The translations under genes and the position numbers were made by a program. This document shows, in pieces, positions 17,090 through 25,676 of a stretch of DNA of 40,813 nt (position 1 is its first letter; each line of letters starts with the position of its first letter). The stretch comes from JBIQKZ01 sp044464765 (GTDB lineage Bacteria; Pseudomonadota; Gammaproteobacteria; Burkholderiales; Burkholderiaceae_B): assembly GCA_044464765.1 (NCBI GenBank), contig JBIQKZ010000022.1, forward strand, positions 1 through 40,813, in the 5' to 3' direction. Below the pieces are notes generated by a model, which saw only the letters and a program-made list of their open reading frames with translations, did no database searches and was not told the DNA's origin.

Positions 17090-17572
17090 ATGCGCCAACA
17101 TTTCGCCTCGCCCCGCGTAAAAAAAGCCATCGTCGCCCAAACGGCGATCGGCTGGCTGGGCAGCGATCAACAAGGCGCCAACGTATTAGCTACGGCGAAC
17201 ATGCTGCTATCCGTAGAGCAGGCGGCCAAACAAGTGCTGCCCCCCGCCCTGGCGCAGGCATTCCGGGTGGCTCGTATAGACAGACAGCAAATCACCCTGG
17301 CAGTTCCCAGCGCAGCCTACGCCTCGAGGCTGCGTCAAATGGCGCCACGCATCCTTGCGCTTTTAGCAAGCGCCGGTTGGAACCTTAGCGAAATCAGCGT
17401 CAGGGTACAAGCTGGGCTTCATGAAAACCGGACAAAAACAGCTCGCACCAAAGAGGCCATTCCGCTCGACGAAAAGGCGCTTGACGCGTTTGGGGAGCTA
17501 CAGAAAAATTTGCGGCCAGGCCCGTTGGCCGATGCCGTCACCCGGCTGCTAAGCCATCATCGGGCTGAATAA
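17090..17572 (+). CDS. DUF721 protein, DciA-like
   Basis: 160 residues of the DUF721 family. The N-terminal half carries the domain (LLSVEQAAKQVLPPALAQAFRVARIDRQQITLAVPSAAYASRLRQMAPRIL), and a charged, probably flexible C-terminal tail follows. DUF721 includes DciA, the loader/operator of replicative helicase DnaB in bacteria lacking DnaC. A position beside secA and lpxC is common for this gene in proteobacteria. No Shine-Dalgarno sequence is visible before ATG 17090. That ATG shares the palindrome CATG with an alternative start of the divergent M23 gene. The DciA function is inferred from the family. Confidence 0.75.
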   Translation: MRQHFASPRVKKAIVAQTAIGWLGSDQQGANVLATANMLLSVEQAAKQVLPPALAQAFRVARIDRQQITLAVPSAAYASRLRQMAPRILALLASAGWNLSEISVRVQAGLHENRTKTARTKEAIPLDEKALDAFGELQKNLRPGPLADAVTRLLSHHRAE

Positions 17573-17669
17573 TCAGCCAGGCAACAAGGCATTTTAACAG
17601 TTTGAGAGGTTGCCGACCAAGCCAAGCGGTAAGAAGATGCATACGCCATCATGATGGCGCAGACATTTC

Positions 17670-18593
17670 CTAAGCGAACTTCCACTCGTTGACAAAGGCC
17701 TTGGGGGCGGTGGCGGGCGAATCGTAGGTAACGATCTCCCAGGCGTCTTTCGCTTCGAGCAAAGCGCGCGCCAATTGGTTATTCAGGCCATGGCCCGACT
17801 TGCAAGCCACGTACCGCGCCACCAGAGGCTTGCCAATAAGGTAAAGGTCGCCGATGGCGTCGAGTATCTTGTGCTTGACGAATTCGTCGTCGTAGCGAAG
17901 GCCGTCGGAATTAAGGACGCGGTACTCATCCATGACGATGGCATTGTCCAGGCTACCACCGCGCGCCAGACCCGCCGCCCGCAAGGCTTCGACTTCGCTG
18001 GCAAAACCGAAGGTGCGCGCCCGAGCCACCGTTTTTACGTAGGAATCCTTTGCAAAGTCGACCTCGGCAAAACTGGCCGTGGAATCGATGGCGGGATGAT
18101 GAAAATCGATGGCGAACGACAGGGCAAAGCCGTCGTAGGGTTCGAGGCGTGCCCATTTCAGGTCCTTTCCTTCACCCTCACGGACTTCGACAGGCTTGAG
18201 CACCTTCAGGAACTGTTTGGCCGCCGCCTGTTCTTGCAGACCGGCCGAGCGCAGCAAATATACAAAAGTGCCCGCACTGCCATCCATAATGGGCACTTCT
18301 TCGGCGGTAAGGTCGACATGCAGGTTGTCGATACCCAGGCCCGCCAGGGCAGACATCAGATGTTCGACCGTGGAAACACGGACATTACCTTTTTGCAGGA
18401 CCGACGCCATGCGGGTATCGCCCACATTGAGCGCCTGCGCGGGAAAGTCAACGACCTGGGGCAGGTCGACCCGATGAAACACAATACCGGTATTCGGATC
18501 AGCAGGCCGCAGGGTGATCTCGACCCGCCGGCCAGAGTGCAGACCCACGCCTTTCGTGCTGATGGCCTTTTGTATTGTGCGTTGACGTAACAT
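17670..18593 (-). CDS. lpxC: UDP-3-O-acyl-N-acetylglucosamine deacetylase LpxC
   Basis: 307 residues, the usual length. It opens LRQRTIQKAISTKGVGLHSGRRVEITLRPA. It contains the zinc-site segment STVEHLMSALAGLGIDN and the second segment KHKILDAIGDLYLIG, followed by the catalytic His in KSGHGLNNQLARAL. LpxC is the zinc-dependent committed step of lipid A synthesis, removing acetate from UDP-3-O-acyl-GlcNAc in the cytosol. It follows ftsZ on the same strand after 263 bases, the standard end of proteobacterial dcw regions. ATG 18593 has no strong Shine-Dalgarno sequence. The DUF721 gene converges on it. Confidence 0.97.
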   Translation of the reverse strand: MLRQRTIQKAISTKGVGLHSGRRVEITLRPADPNTGIVFHRVDLPQVVDFPAQALNVGDTRMASVLQKGNVRVSTVEHLMSALAGLGIDNLHVDLTAEEVPIMDGSAGTFVYLLRSAGLQEQAAAKQFLKVLKPVEVREGEGKDLKWARLEPYDGFALSFAIDFHHPAIDSTASFAEVDFAKDSYVKTVARARTFGFASEVEALRAAGLARGGSLDNAIVMDEYRVLNSDGLRYDDEFVKHKILDAIGDLYLIGKPLVARYVACKSGHGLNNQLARALLEAKDAWEIVTYDSPATAPKAFVNEWKFA

Positions 18594-18740
18594 ATTTATT
18601 TAACCGAGAACCGTGCAACGCAGCCTGTGCATTGCAGTAAACCCCTATTGTAACCGTATTGCAGGTAAATCTACTACTAGACTATGTGCAGTTTGGTTAA
18701 TTTCGCGAACGCCGGCTGCGTGCCCGCCGCAAGGCGCAAG

Positions 18741-18756
18741 GGCGCGCCGGCGCGCC
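18741..18756. repeat. 16-bp GC-only palindrome between ftsZ and lpxC
   Basis: Two abutting copies of GGCGCGCC make a perfect 16-bp palindrome. With one slipped base it extends to AAGG...CCTT. On the minus-strand transcript it forms a strong hairpin about 100 bases past the ftsZ stop, with no U-run after it. The 263-base interval (18594-18856) holds no credible gene. Confidence 0.7.
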
Positions 18757-18856
18757 TTCCTGGGGGAAAGACGGCCGAACGCTGCCGATGAGGACGTTAT
18801 TGACGCCACTCACCTGGATAAGAGTCAATCGAGCGGTTTTGTGATCTCTCGATAGG

Positions 18857-20032
18857 TCAATCCGCTTGTTTTCGCAAGAAGGCAGGAATGTCGAAATGAT
18901 CCATTCCCGCCGTTTCCAGGGCACGCACCTGAGCCGAGGCCGATGCATTTTCGCGCGGACGGCGGATAACCGCCGGAATTTCCGAATTGGAAAAATCGTG
19001 TCCCGTATGAGCCGTCATGTCGTCAGTGCCGGTACGGCGCATTTCCTGATGATTGGAAACAAGCTGCGGCCTTGCCGTGACACGGCCAAGCCCGGTGGCC
19101 ACCACCGTGACACGCAGGTTTTCGCCCATGGTTTCGTCGTAGGCCGTGCCATAGATAACGGTTGCGTCGTCGGCGGCATAGCTGCGAATTGTGTCCATGA
19201 TTTCGCGTGTTTCCCGCATTTTCAATGTACGGCTGGCCGTGATGTTGACCAACATGCCGCGTGCGCCCTGCAGATCCACACCTTCGAGCAACGGGCATGC
19301 AATCGCCTGTTCAGCCGCCATGCGGGCACGGTCTGCGCCTGATGCTATGCCGGTGCCCATCATGGCCTGGCCCTGCTCGCCCATAATGGTCTTGACGTCT
19401 TCAAAGTCGACGTTGACATTGCCTTCTACGTTAATGATTTCGGCAATTCCCGCGCATGCGTTGTGCAGAACGTCGTCAGCCGCCTTGAAGCAGTCTTCTT
19501 GGGTGGCGTCCTCATCCATCAAGTCGTACAAATTCTCGTTAAGGACGACAATCAGCGAGTGCACGTGTTTGGACAGCTCGTTGATACCCTCTTCGGCCAT
19601 GCGCATACGCTTGCTGCCTTCAAAGGAAAACGGCTTGGTTACTACGCCCACCGTCAATATCCCCAGTTCCTTGGCAACTTCCGCCACCACCGGACCCGCG
19701 CCTGTACCGGTACCGCCACCCATCCCGGCGGTAATGAAGACCATATTCGCGCCATTCAAGGCTGCGCGAATTTCTTCCCGTGCGGTTTCGGCGGCTGCCC
19801 TGCCCTGTTCGGGCTTGGCGCCGGCGCCAAGGCCCGTGCGGCCAAGACGGATCTGCACAGGCGCCTCGCTGGTGATCAGCGCCTGGCCATCGGTGTTGGC
19901 GCAAATAAAGTCCACACCGTGGATCCCCGACCGGATCATGTGGGCAACGGCATTGCCGCCCGCACCGCCGACCCCAACCACTTTAATGACGGTTCCACTC
20001 GAATTACTGTCGAGCATTTCAAATTTCATCAT
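18857..20032 (-). CDS. ftsZ: Cell division protein FtsZ
   Basis: 391 residues from ATG 20032, which has GAGGGAG a few bases upstream; ATG 20029 directly follows and a GTG at 20047 is less likely. The tubulin signature GGGTGTG is at 105-111 and the N-terminal nucleotide site reads IKVVGVGGAGGNAVAHM. The C-terminal conserved peptide, MDHFDIPAFLRKQ, should bind FtsA and other partners. A variable linker (about 320-375) precedes it. FtsZ polymerises with GTP at mid-cell to form the Z ring. It follows ftsA after 175 bases that include a hairpin, a longer gap than elsewhere in the cluster. Confidence 0.98.
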   Translation of the reverse strand: MMKFEMLDSNSSGTVIKVVGVGGAGGNAVAHMIRSGIHGVDFICANTDGQALITSEAPVQIRLGRTGLGAGAKPEQGRAAAETAREEIRAALNGANMVFITAGMGGGTGTGAGPVVAEVAKELGILTVGVVTKPFSFEGSKRMRMAEEGINELSKHVHSLIVVLNENLYDLMDEDATQEDCFKAADDVLHNACAGIAEIINVEGNVNVDFEDVKTIMGEQGQAMMGTGIASGADRARMAAEQAIACPLLEGVDLQGARGMLVNITASRTLKMRETREIMDTIRSYAADDATVIYGTAYDETMGENLRVTVVATGLGRVTARPQLVSNHQEMRRTGTDDMTAHTGHDFSNSEIPAVIRRPRENASASAQVRALETAGMDHFDIPAFLRKQAD

Positions 20033-20187
20033 GATTGACTCCCTCACATTTCAAAAAACAAAGCGATTAATGCAAAAAACTCCCCAGAACTGCGTTTTTC
20101 CGGAATCGCCTCAAAAAGAGCGCCAGTCGAACCACCTCGCACCAGATTTGAAACGCCTCCCGAGGGAAGGCCACCTCAGCCCGCCCC

Positions 20188-20211
20188 TTAAGGCTTCTTT
20201 CTGAGCCTTAA
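20188..20211 (-). other. Hairpin overlapping the ftsA stop, ftsA-ftsZ interval
   Basis: TTAAGGCT and AGCCTTAA form a perfect 8-bp stem with an 8-base loop CAGAAAGA on the minus strand. The ftsA stop codon TAA overlaps the first arm. GGGGCGGG rather than a U-run follows, so it does not look like a terminator. It may be a processing or stability element that separates ftsZ output from the upstream cluster. Confidence 0.6.
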
Positions 20212-21434
20212 TTCATGAACCACTCCTTCATGCGCGCCAGCAAGGTCTTGACACTGCCCTTTTGCTGGGCGACCTTGCGGCCGCGCGCGCGCTGAAGACG
20301 GGCTTCGGTCAGCAAGCCCATCACCGTGGAAAATCGTGGATTGTGCATCACATCCGCCAAGCTGCCCTCGTAGTTGGGCACCGCCACGCGAACCGGCTTC
20401 AGGAATACATCTTCCGCCAGCTCGATAATGCCTGGCATCAACGCTGTGCCACCCGTCAGCACAACACCGGAAGCCAGCAAGTCTTCGTAGCCCGACTCGC
20501 GCACAATCTGCTGCACAAAAGCAAATAATTCCTCGACGCGGGGCTCGATGACCGCTCCCAGCGCCTGACGCTTCACCTGACGGTTTGGACGGTCGCCCAG
20601 GCCGGGCACCTCGATATGCTCATCGGCACTGGCCAATACTTGCTTGGCAATGCCAAACCGCAATTTGATCTCTTCCGCGTCGGGTGTGGGCGTGCGCAGC
20701 ATAGCGGCAATATCGCTGGTGATCTGGTCGCCCGCGATCGGAACCACGGCTGTATGACGAATCGCCCCGCCGGTGTATATGGCGATATCCGTCGTGCCGC
20801 CTCCGATATCCACCAGAACCACGCCCAGCTCTTTCTCATCGGACGTCAGGCAAGACATGCTGGATGCCAGCGGCTGCAGAATCAGATCTTGCACCTCCAG
20901 ACCGCAGCGGCGCACGCATTTGACAATGTTCTGTGCCGCGCTGACCGCGCCGGTGACAATGTGCACCCTGACTTCCAGGCGCAAGCCGCTCATGCCGATG
21001 GGTTCGCGTATATCTTCCTGCGAATCCACGATGAACTCCTGTGTCAGCACGTGCAACACTTGCTGATCGGTCGGGATATTCACCGCCTTGGCAGTTTCAA
21101 TGACCCGAGCCACATCGGTCGGCGTCACTTCCTTGTCCTTCACCGCCACCATGCCGCTGGAATTGAAGCTGGTGATGTGGCTGCCAGCAATACCCGTATA
21201 AACTTCGCGGATCTTGCAATCAGCCATCAGTTCCGCCTCTTCGAGCGCTCGCTGTATTGAGTTGACCGTGGCCTCGATATTGACGACGACGCCTTTGCGC
21301 ATCCCCTGGGATTCGTGCTGGCCAAGGCCAATCACTTCGAAGCGTCCCTCGGGCAAGATCTCGGCCACCACCGCCACCACTTTGCTGGTGCCGATATCGA
21401 GTGCAACGATCAGATCCTTGATGTCACGAGTCAT
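20208..21434 (-). CDS. ftsA: Cell division protein FtsA
   Basis: 408 residues of the actin/Hsp70 ATPase fold. It has phosphate 1 LIVALDIGTSKVVAVVAE near the N terminus, phosphate 2 VVLVDIGGGTTDIAIY in the middle, and adenosine motif SGVVLTGGTALMPGIIELAE. The C-terminal amphipathic membrane-targeting helix is visible as LLARMKEWFMN. FtsA tethers FtsZ filaments to the inner membrane and recruits later division proteins. It starts 6 bases after the ftsQ stop, so the two are probably co-transcribed and translationally linked. Confidence 0.98.
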   Translation of the reverse strand: MTRDIKDLIVALDIGTSKVVAVVAEILPEGRFEVIGLGQHESQGMRKGVVVNIEATVNSIQRALEEAELMADCKIREVYTGIAGSHITSFNSSGMVAVKDKEVTPTDVARVIETAKAVNIPTDQQVLHVLTQEFIVDSQEDIREPIGMSGLRLEVRVHIVTGAVSAAQNIVKCVRRCGLEVQDLILQPLASSMSCLTSDEKELGVVLVDIGGGTTDIAIYTGGAIRHTAVVPIAGDQITSDIAAMLRTPTPDAEEIKLRFGIAKQVLASADEHIEVPGLGDRPNRQVKRQALGAVIEPRVEELFAFVQQIVRESGYEDLLASGVVLTGGTALMPGIIELAEDVFLKPVRVAVPNYEGSLADVMHNPRFSTVMGLLTEARLQRARGRKVAQQKGSVKTLLARMKEWFMN

Positions 21435-21440
21435 AGTTTT

Positions 21441-22232
21441 CTAGTCTGTAGAAGAAGGGGAAATCGGAGCCAAGGTAATCGCAAAACCATTGGCATAACG
21501 TAAATCGGCACTGCTTATGGCCCTGCCACCCAACCGGGTCGCCAACATGGGCCAGGCCTGTACAAACCGTTGAATGCGCGTGGCAAACGGCAAGGCGCCC
21601 GATCGCCCATGGGGATCCGCCACATCAGCCGCCGGATCACGGCCGAGGCTTAGCCGCAAACCGTCCGACAAACCCACCGACCACGCGTAACGTGGGCTAA
21701 GCGCAATCTCGCGAACATGTACGTTCAGCGGCGCAAACCAGCGTGCCAGCTCGGCATAGCGCTGGACAACCAGCCGTTCGGAGTTATCCGGACCATAGAA
21801 CTGCGGCAACTGCATATCGTCGGGCAACTCGCCCTGATTCGCACTGAAGGCTTCACCCCAGGTATTGATCATCTGGTTTTCATTCCATAGGGCCAGCGGC
21901 TGTTGCTCCTCGATCTGAACACTAAGCGTGTTCGGCCATACTCGGCGTATGCTCGCCTGGCGTACCCAGGGCACGGTTTCAAGCAGCTCTCGCGTTTGAT
22001 CCAGGCTAAGGGTGAAGAAATTCCCCACGACCCGGCCCGCAATGGAGGCCTTGACACTGGCTGCGGAAACGTAAGAAAGCTGCTCGCCTTGCACCGGTTC
22101 AATCTGAATCTTCTCGATCGAAAAATAGGGACGCTGGATCACCCACACCACCACACCTGCGATCAAAGCAAGCACCGCCAGCAACGCCAGCGTATTCGCA
22201 ATGAAGTTTGTGAGGCGCGGATCGCTGAACAT
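21441..22232 (-). CDS. ftsQ: Cell division protein FtsQ
   Basis: 263 residues from ATG 22232, two bases after the ddl stop codon. It has a short cytosolic N terminus and one transmembrane segment (about 13-32, NTLALLAVLALIAGVVVWVI). A periplasmic POTRA domain follows (FSIEKIQIEPVQGEQLSYVSAASVKASI...), then the FtsQ beta domain with VPWVRQASIRRVWPNTLSVQIEEQQPLALW. FtsQ links early division proteins to FtsL/FtsB and FtsW/FtsI at the septum. The frame is open further upstream inside ddl, but the start chosen here gives the normal FtsQ topology. Confidence 0.95.
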   Translation of the reverse strand: MFSDPRLTNFIANTLALLAVLALIAGVVVWVIQRPYFSIEKIQIEPVQGEQLSYVSAASVKASIAGRVVGNFFTLSLDQTRELLETVPWVRQASIRRVWPNTLSVQIEEQQPLALWNENQMINTWGEAFSANQGELPDDMQLPQFYGPDNSERLVVQRYAELARWFAPLNVHVREIALSPRYAWSVGLSDGLRLSLGRDPAADVADPHGRSGALPFATRIQRFVQAWPMLATRLGGRAISSADLRYANGFAITLAPISPSSTD

Positions 22233-22234
22233 AG

Positions 22235-23203
22235 TCAGCCCTCCCCCCCGACCTGTACAGCCAGCGACTGTACCTTGCAAGACGCCGTATCCAGGATGGC
22301 CAGGCAAAGCGCCTGATAGTCCATGCCGGCAGCCTTCGCACTCATTGGCACGAGCGAATGGCTGGTCATCCCGGGCGATGTGTTCATTTCTAGCAACCAG
22401 GGGCGGCCCTGCTGATCCAGCATGAAATCCGCACGTCCCCATCCATCGCAGGCCAGAACTTCGTAGGCCTGCCGGGATAGCTCCATGACACGGGCGGTCA
22501 GGTCGGCGTCCAGTTGAGCGGGGCAGATGTACTGAGTGTCGTTCGACACATACTTATGTTCGTAATCGTAATTCCCGCCAGGCGCAACGATTTCAACCAC
22601 CGGCAATGCCCGCGCATCACGTCGGCCGCCCAACAAAGGCACCGTCAGCTCCCGGCCAATGATGCACTCTTCGATAAGAACGTCCGCATCGTAGCGCGCT
22701 GCCAATCGATAGGCGGCTGGCATCTGATCGGCCTGCGTCACCTTGGTCAGCCCAAGCGTCGACCCTTCGTGCGGCGGCTTGACAATCAGCGGCAATCCCA
22801 GCTTTTCCACAGCCAGGTCCGCCTCGGCCTCGCTTCCAGCAACGACATAGCCCGGAGTAGGCAAGCCATGTTCCAGCCACACTTTCTTGGTCATGACCTT
22901 GTCCATGGACAGACTGGACCCCAAGGGGCCACTACCCGTATAGGGCACGCCCATCAACTCGAGCATCCCTTGCACCGTGCCGTCTTCACCATACCGGCCA
23001 TGCAAGGCAATAAACACGCGGTCAAACTGGGCGCTCGCCAAATCGATCAACGTGCGATTGCCCATATCGAACAAATGAGCGTCGACGCCCGCATTTCGCA
23101 AGGCGTCGCAAACGCCGCGGCCCGACATCAGTGACACTTCGCGTTCCGCGGAACGCCCTCCGTACAACACGCCGACATGGCCATAGGCCTTTACATTGCT
23201 CAT
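22235..23203 (-). CDS. ddl: D-alanine--D-alanine ligase
   Basis: 322 residues with an ATP-grasp fold. Key stretches are VLYGGRSAEREVSLMSG near the N terminus, GSSLSMDKVMTKKVW, the ATP-binding segment PLIVKPPHEGSTLGLTKV and the metal-binding end WLLEMNTSPGMTSHSLVP. It joins two D-Ala with ATP to make the dipeptide added by MurF. It overlaps the murC stop by 4 bases (ATGA) and ends two bases before ftsQ. Length and placement match DdlB of other proteobacterial dcw clusters. Confidence 0.97.
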   Translation of the reverse strand: MSNVKAYGHVGVLYGGRSAEREVSLMSGRGVCDALRNAGVDAHLFDMGNRTLIDLASAQFDRVFIALHGRYGEDGTVQGMLELMGVPYTGSGPLGSSLSMDKVMTKKVWLEHGLPTPGYVVAGSEAEADLAVEKLGLPLIVKPPHEGSTLGLTKVTQADQMPAAYRLAARYDADVLIEECIIGRELTVPLLGGRRDARALPVVEIVAPGGNYDYEHKYVSNDTQYICPAQLDADLTARVMELSRQAYEVLACDGWGRADFMLDQQGRPWLLEMNTSPGMTSHSLVPMSAKAAGMDYQALCLAILDTASCKVQSLAVQVGGEG

Positions 23204-24606
23204 GCCATCTCTCCAACTTTTGCCGGTACACGACTAATGGTCCCCGCACCCATGACCATCACGACATCGCCATCCTTCACAAAATCCAGGATGGCCTGCG
23301 GCAATTCAGTGACATCTTCAATGAACACGGGCTCGACCTTGCCCGCCACGCGGATGGCGCGAGCAAGGGCCCGCCCATCGGCCGCCACCAGCGGCGCCTC
23401 GCCTGCCGGGTAGACATCCGTAAGCAAAACCGCGTCGGCCTGGCTGAGCACGCGGACGAAATCTTCAAAGCAATCCCGGGTACGGGTATAGCGATGCGGT
23501 TGAAAGGCCAGCACAATACGACGGTCCGGCCAGGCGCCGCGCGCCGCCTGCAAGGTTGCAGCCATTTCAACCGGATGATGGCCGTAATCGTCGACCAACG
23601 TGAACGACCCCGGACCACGCGCCGACGACACGGGGAAATCGCCCACCTGGGTAAAGCGTCGGCCCACCCCATTAAAGGACGCAAGCGCCTGTGCGATGGC
23701 CGTATCGGACACGCCAAGCTCGGTGGCAACGGCAATGGCGGCCAAGGCGTTGAGTACATTGTGACGGCCCGGCAAATTCAGTTCCACGGCCAATTTGGGC
23801 AGCATGCCGGCAGGACCACGCCGTTCAACATCGAACAACATGACGGTGCCCTGAGCGCGGACATTCACCGCCCTGACCAACGCATCGTCATTGAATCCGT
23901 ACGTCGTCACCGGCCGGGAAATGAAAGGCATGATCTCGCGCACATTGGCATCATCCGCACAAACCACCGCGCTCCCGTAAAAAGGCAGGCGCTGGGTAAA
24001 TTCGATAAAGGCGCTTTTCAGACGCGCCACGTCGTGACCATAGGTGTCCATATGGTCGACATCGATATTGGTGATGATTGCCATGACCGGCAACAAGTTC
24101 AGGAACGATGCATCAGATTCATCCGCTTCGACCACAATGAACTCGCCCTGTCCCAAGCGGGCATTCGCTCCAGCCGACGTCAGACGGCCGCCAATGACAA
24201 AGGTGGGATCCAGATCGCCTGCGGCCAGCACGCTGGCCACCAGACTGGTGGTCGTGGTCTTGCCGTGCGTACCCGCAACCGCAATGCCGCGTTTCAAACG
24301 CATGAGCTCAGCCAGCATCAGTGCGCGCGGCACGACCGGGATGCGCGCGGAACGAGCGGCAATGACCTCTGGATTGTCCGACGCAACCGCCGTTGACGTA
24401 ACGACGGCGCCCGCGCCTTGAATGTTTTCGGCGTCATGGCCAATGCTGATTTTCGCGCCCAACTCCGCCAGCCGGCGGGTGACAGCCGAATCCTGAATAT
24501 CCGAACCACTGATGGCATAGCCAAGGTTCAATAGAACCTCGGCGATGCCGCTCATGCCAGAGCCGCCGATACCCACGAAATGAAGGCTTTGAATACGGTG
24601 TCTCAT
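23200..24606 (-). CDS. murC: UDP-N-acetylmuramate--L-alanine ligase MurC
   Basis: 468 residues from ATG 24606, whose ATGA overlaps the murG stop. It begins MRHRIQSLHFVGIGGSGMSGIAEVLLNLGY, the normal MurC nucleotide-sugar site. The ATP loop GTHGKTTTT is at 112-120. The middle-domain NIDVDHMDTYGHD and the C-terminal DDYGHHPVEMAATLQAAR segment are diagnostic. It adds L-Ala to UDP-MurNAc in the cytosol, the first peptide step of the precursor. The frame is open a little further upstream inside murG, but the overlap start is standard. Confidence 0.97.
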   Translation of the reverse strand: MRHRIQSLHFVGIGGSGMSGIAEVLLNLGYAISGSDIQDSAVTRRLAELGAKISIGHDAENIQGAGAVVTSTAVASDNPEVIAARSARIPVVPRALMLAELMRLKRGIAVAGTHGKTTTTSLVASVLAAGDLDPTFVIGGRLTSAGANARLGQGEFIVVEADESDASFLNLLPVMAIITNIDVDHMDTYGHDVARLKSAFIEFTQRLPFYGSAVVCADDANVREIMPFISRPVTTYGFNDDALVRAVNVRAQGTVMLFDVERRGPAGMLPKLAVELNLPGRHNVLNALAAIAVATELGVSDTAIAQALASFNGVGRRFTQVGDFPVSSARGPGSFTLVDDYGHHPVEMAATLQAARGAWPDRRIVLAFQPHRYTRTRDCFEDFVRVLSQADAVLLTDVYPAGEAPLVAADGRALARAIRVAGKVEPVFIEDVTELPQAILDFVKDGDVVMVMGAGTISRVPAKVGEMA

Positions 24607-25676
24607 GCGCTTCCCCCCGTCACTTGCTCGCAAGCATCCGCGATTTCCTGCGCAGCATTCACTCGTGCATGTTCCTGGGCATGCTGTGCCACGTGCTGCA
24701 GCTCAGGACGTGTTCGCTCTTGAATCCATTGCGCCAGCCACGCCGGCGAAAGATCGGCTTGCGGTTGCATCCAGCCGCCACGGCAGTCGCTCAGATAACG
24801 CGCATTAGCGGTTTGGTGGTCGTCAATGGCGTGGGGCAATGGGATAAACAATGCCGCCACGCCAACAGCGGCAACCTCGGCAACCGTCATGGCGCCCGCG
24901 CGGCATATCAGGAAATCGGCCTCACCCAACGCCACGGCCATATCGTCAATAAATGCATGGCACTGCGCCTGCACCCCAACTCGCGCATAGCTTTCACGCA
25001 CACTGTCCAGATGCTTGTCGCCCGCCTGATGTATAACCACGGGGCGCTGCGCTTCCGGCAGCAAGGCCAAGGCAGCCGGCACCGTTTCATTCAGCGCTTG
25101 AGCGCCCAGGCTGCCGCCAATGACCAAAAGTCGTAAAGCACCTTGCCGGGAGCCATACCGCTGCGAAGGCGATTCCAAGGCGGTCAGTTCGGCGCGCACC
25201 GGGTTGCCGACCATGAAAGCGCCAGGCAAGGCGCCTGGAAAGCCCACCAGGACTTTTCGGGCAATCCGCGCCAACCAACGGTTGGATGTGCCCGCCACGG
25301 CGTTCTGTTCGTGAATCACGACAGGAACTCGCCTCAGGAAGGCCATCAGCCCGCCCGGGAAAGCCGCATAGCCACCCATGCCAAGAACAACCTGCGGCCT
25401 GCTCTCACGTAGCGCCGCCCCAGCCTGCAAGCTGGCCCGCAACAGGGCAAAAGGCAGTTTGATCATTGCTTGCAAGCCTTTGCCACGCAAGCCCGAGAAT
25501 TCCAACGGCAATAAATCAATACCATGAGCGGGAACCAGGCGGCCCTCCATGCGATCGGGATTCCCCAGCCACACAACCCGCCAACCACGCCGCTTCATTT
25601 CCCGGGCGACCGCCAGCCCCGGCATGATGTGCCCGCCGGTGCCTCCCGCCATGATCAACACGGTCCGTTCGCTCAT
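24603..25676 (-). CDS. murG: UDP-GlcNAc--lipid I GlcNAc transferase MurG
   Basis: 357 residues from ATG 25676, overlapping the ftsW stop by 4 bases. It is a GT-B glycosyltransferase: the N-terminal glycine-rich loop MAGGTGGHIMPGLAVA binds lipid I, and the second such loop, LLVIGGSLGAQALNE, starts the donor domain. The signature CRAGAMTVAEVAAVGVAALFIPLPHA binds UDP-GlcNAc. It converts lipid I to lipid II on the inner face of the membrane. Work on Bordetella MurG has described it as a scaffold for other Mur ligases, which is relevant given the MurE-MurF fusion here. Confidence 0.97.
   Translation of the reverse strand: MSERTVLIMAGGTGGHIMPGLAVAREMKRRGWRVVWLGNPDRMEGRLVPAHGIDLLPLEFSGLRGKGLQAMIKLPFALLRASLQAGAALRESRPQVVLGMGGYAAFPGGLMAFLRRVPVVIHEQNAVAGTSNRWLARIARKVLVGFPGALPGAFMVGNPVRAELTALESPSQRYGSRQGALRLLVIGGSLGAQALNETVPAALALLPEAQRPVVIHQAGDKHLDSVRESYARVGVQAQCHAFIDDMAVALGEADFLICRAGAMTVAEVAAVGVAALFIPLPHAIDDHQTANARYLSDCRGGWMQPQADLSPAWLAQWIQERTRPELQHVAQHAQEHARVNAAQEIADACEQVTGGSA

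Noticed and set aside
17647..17660. Perfect 14-bp palindrome GCCATCATGATGGC after lpxC
   Set aside because: No T-run on either strand and no clear role; a palindrome this short is not decisive on its own.
18613..18855. 80-codon open frame between lpxC and ftsZ
   Set aside because: No ribosome-binding site, no domain, Arg/Ala-rich composition driven by the GC palindrome region.
23131..24396. 421-codon open frame on the plus strand opposite murC
   Set aside because: Antisense shadow of murC with low-complexity composition and no domain.
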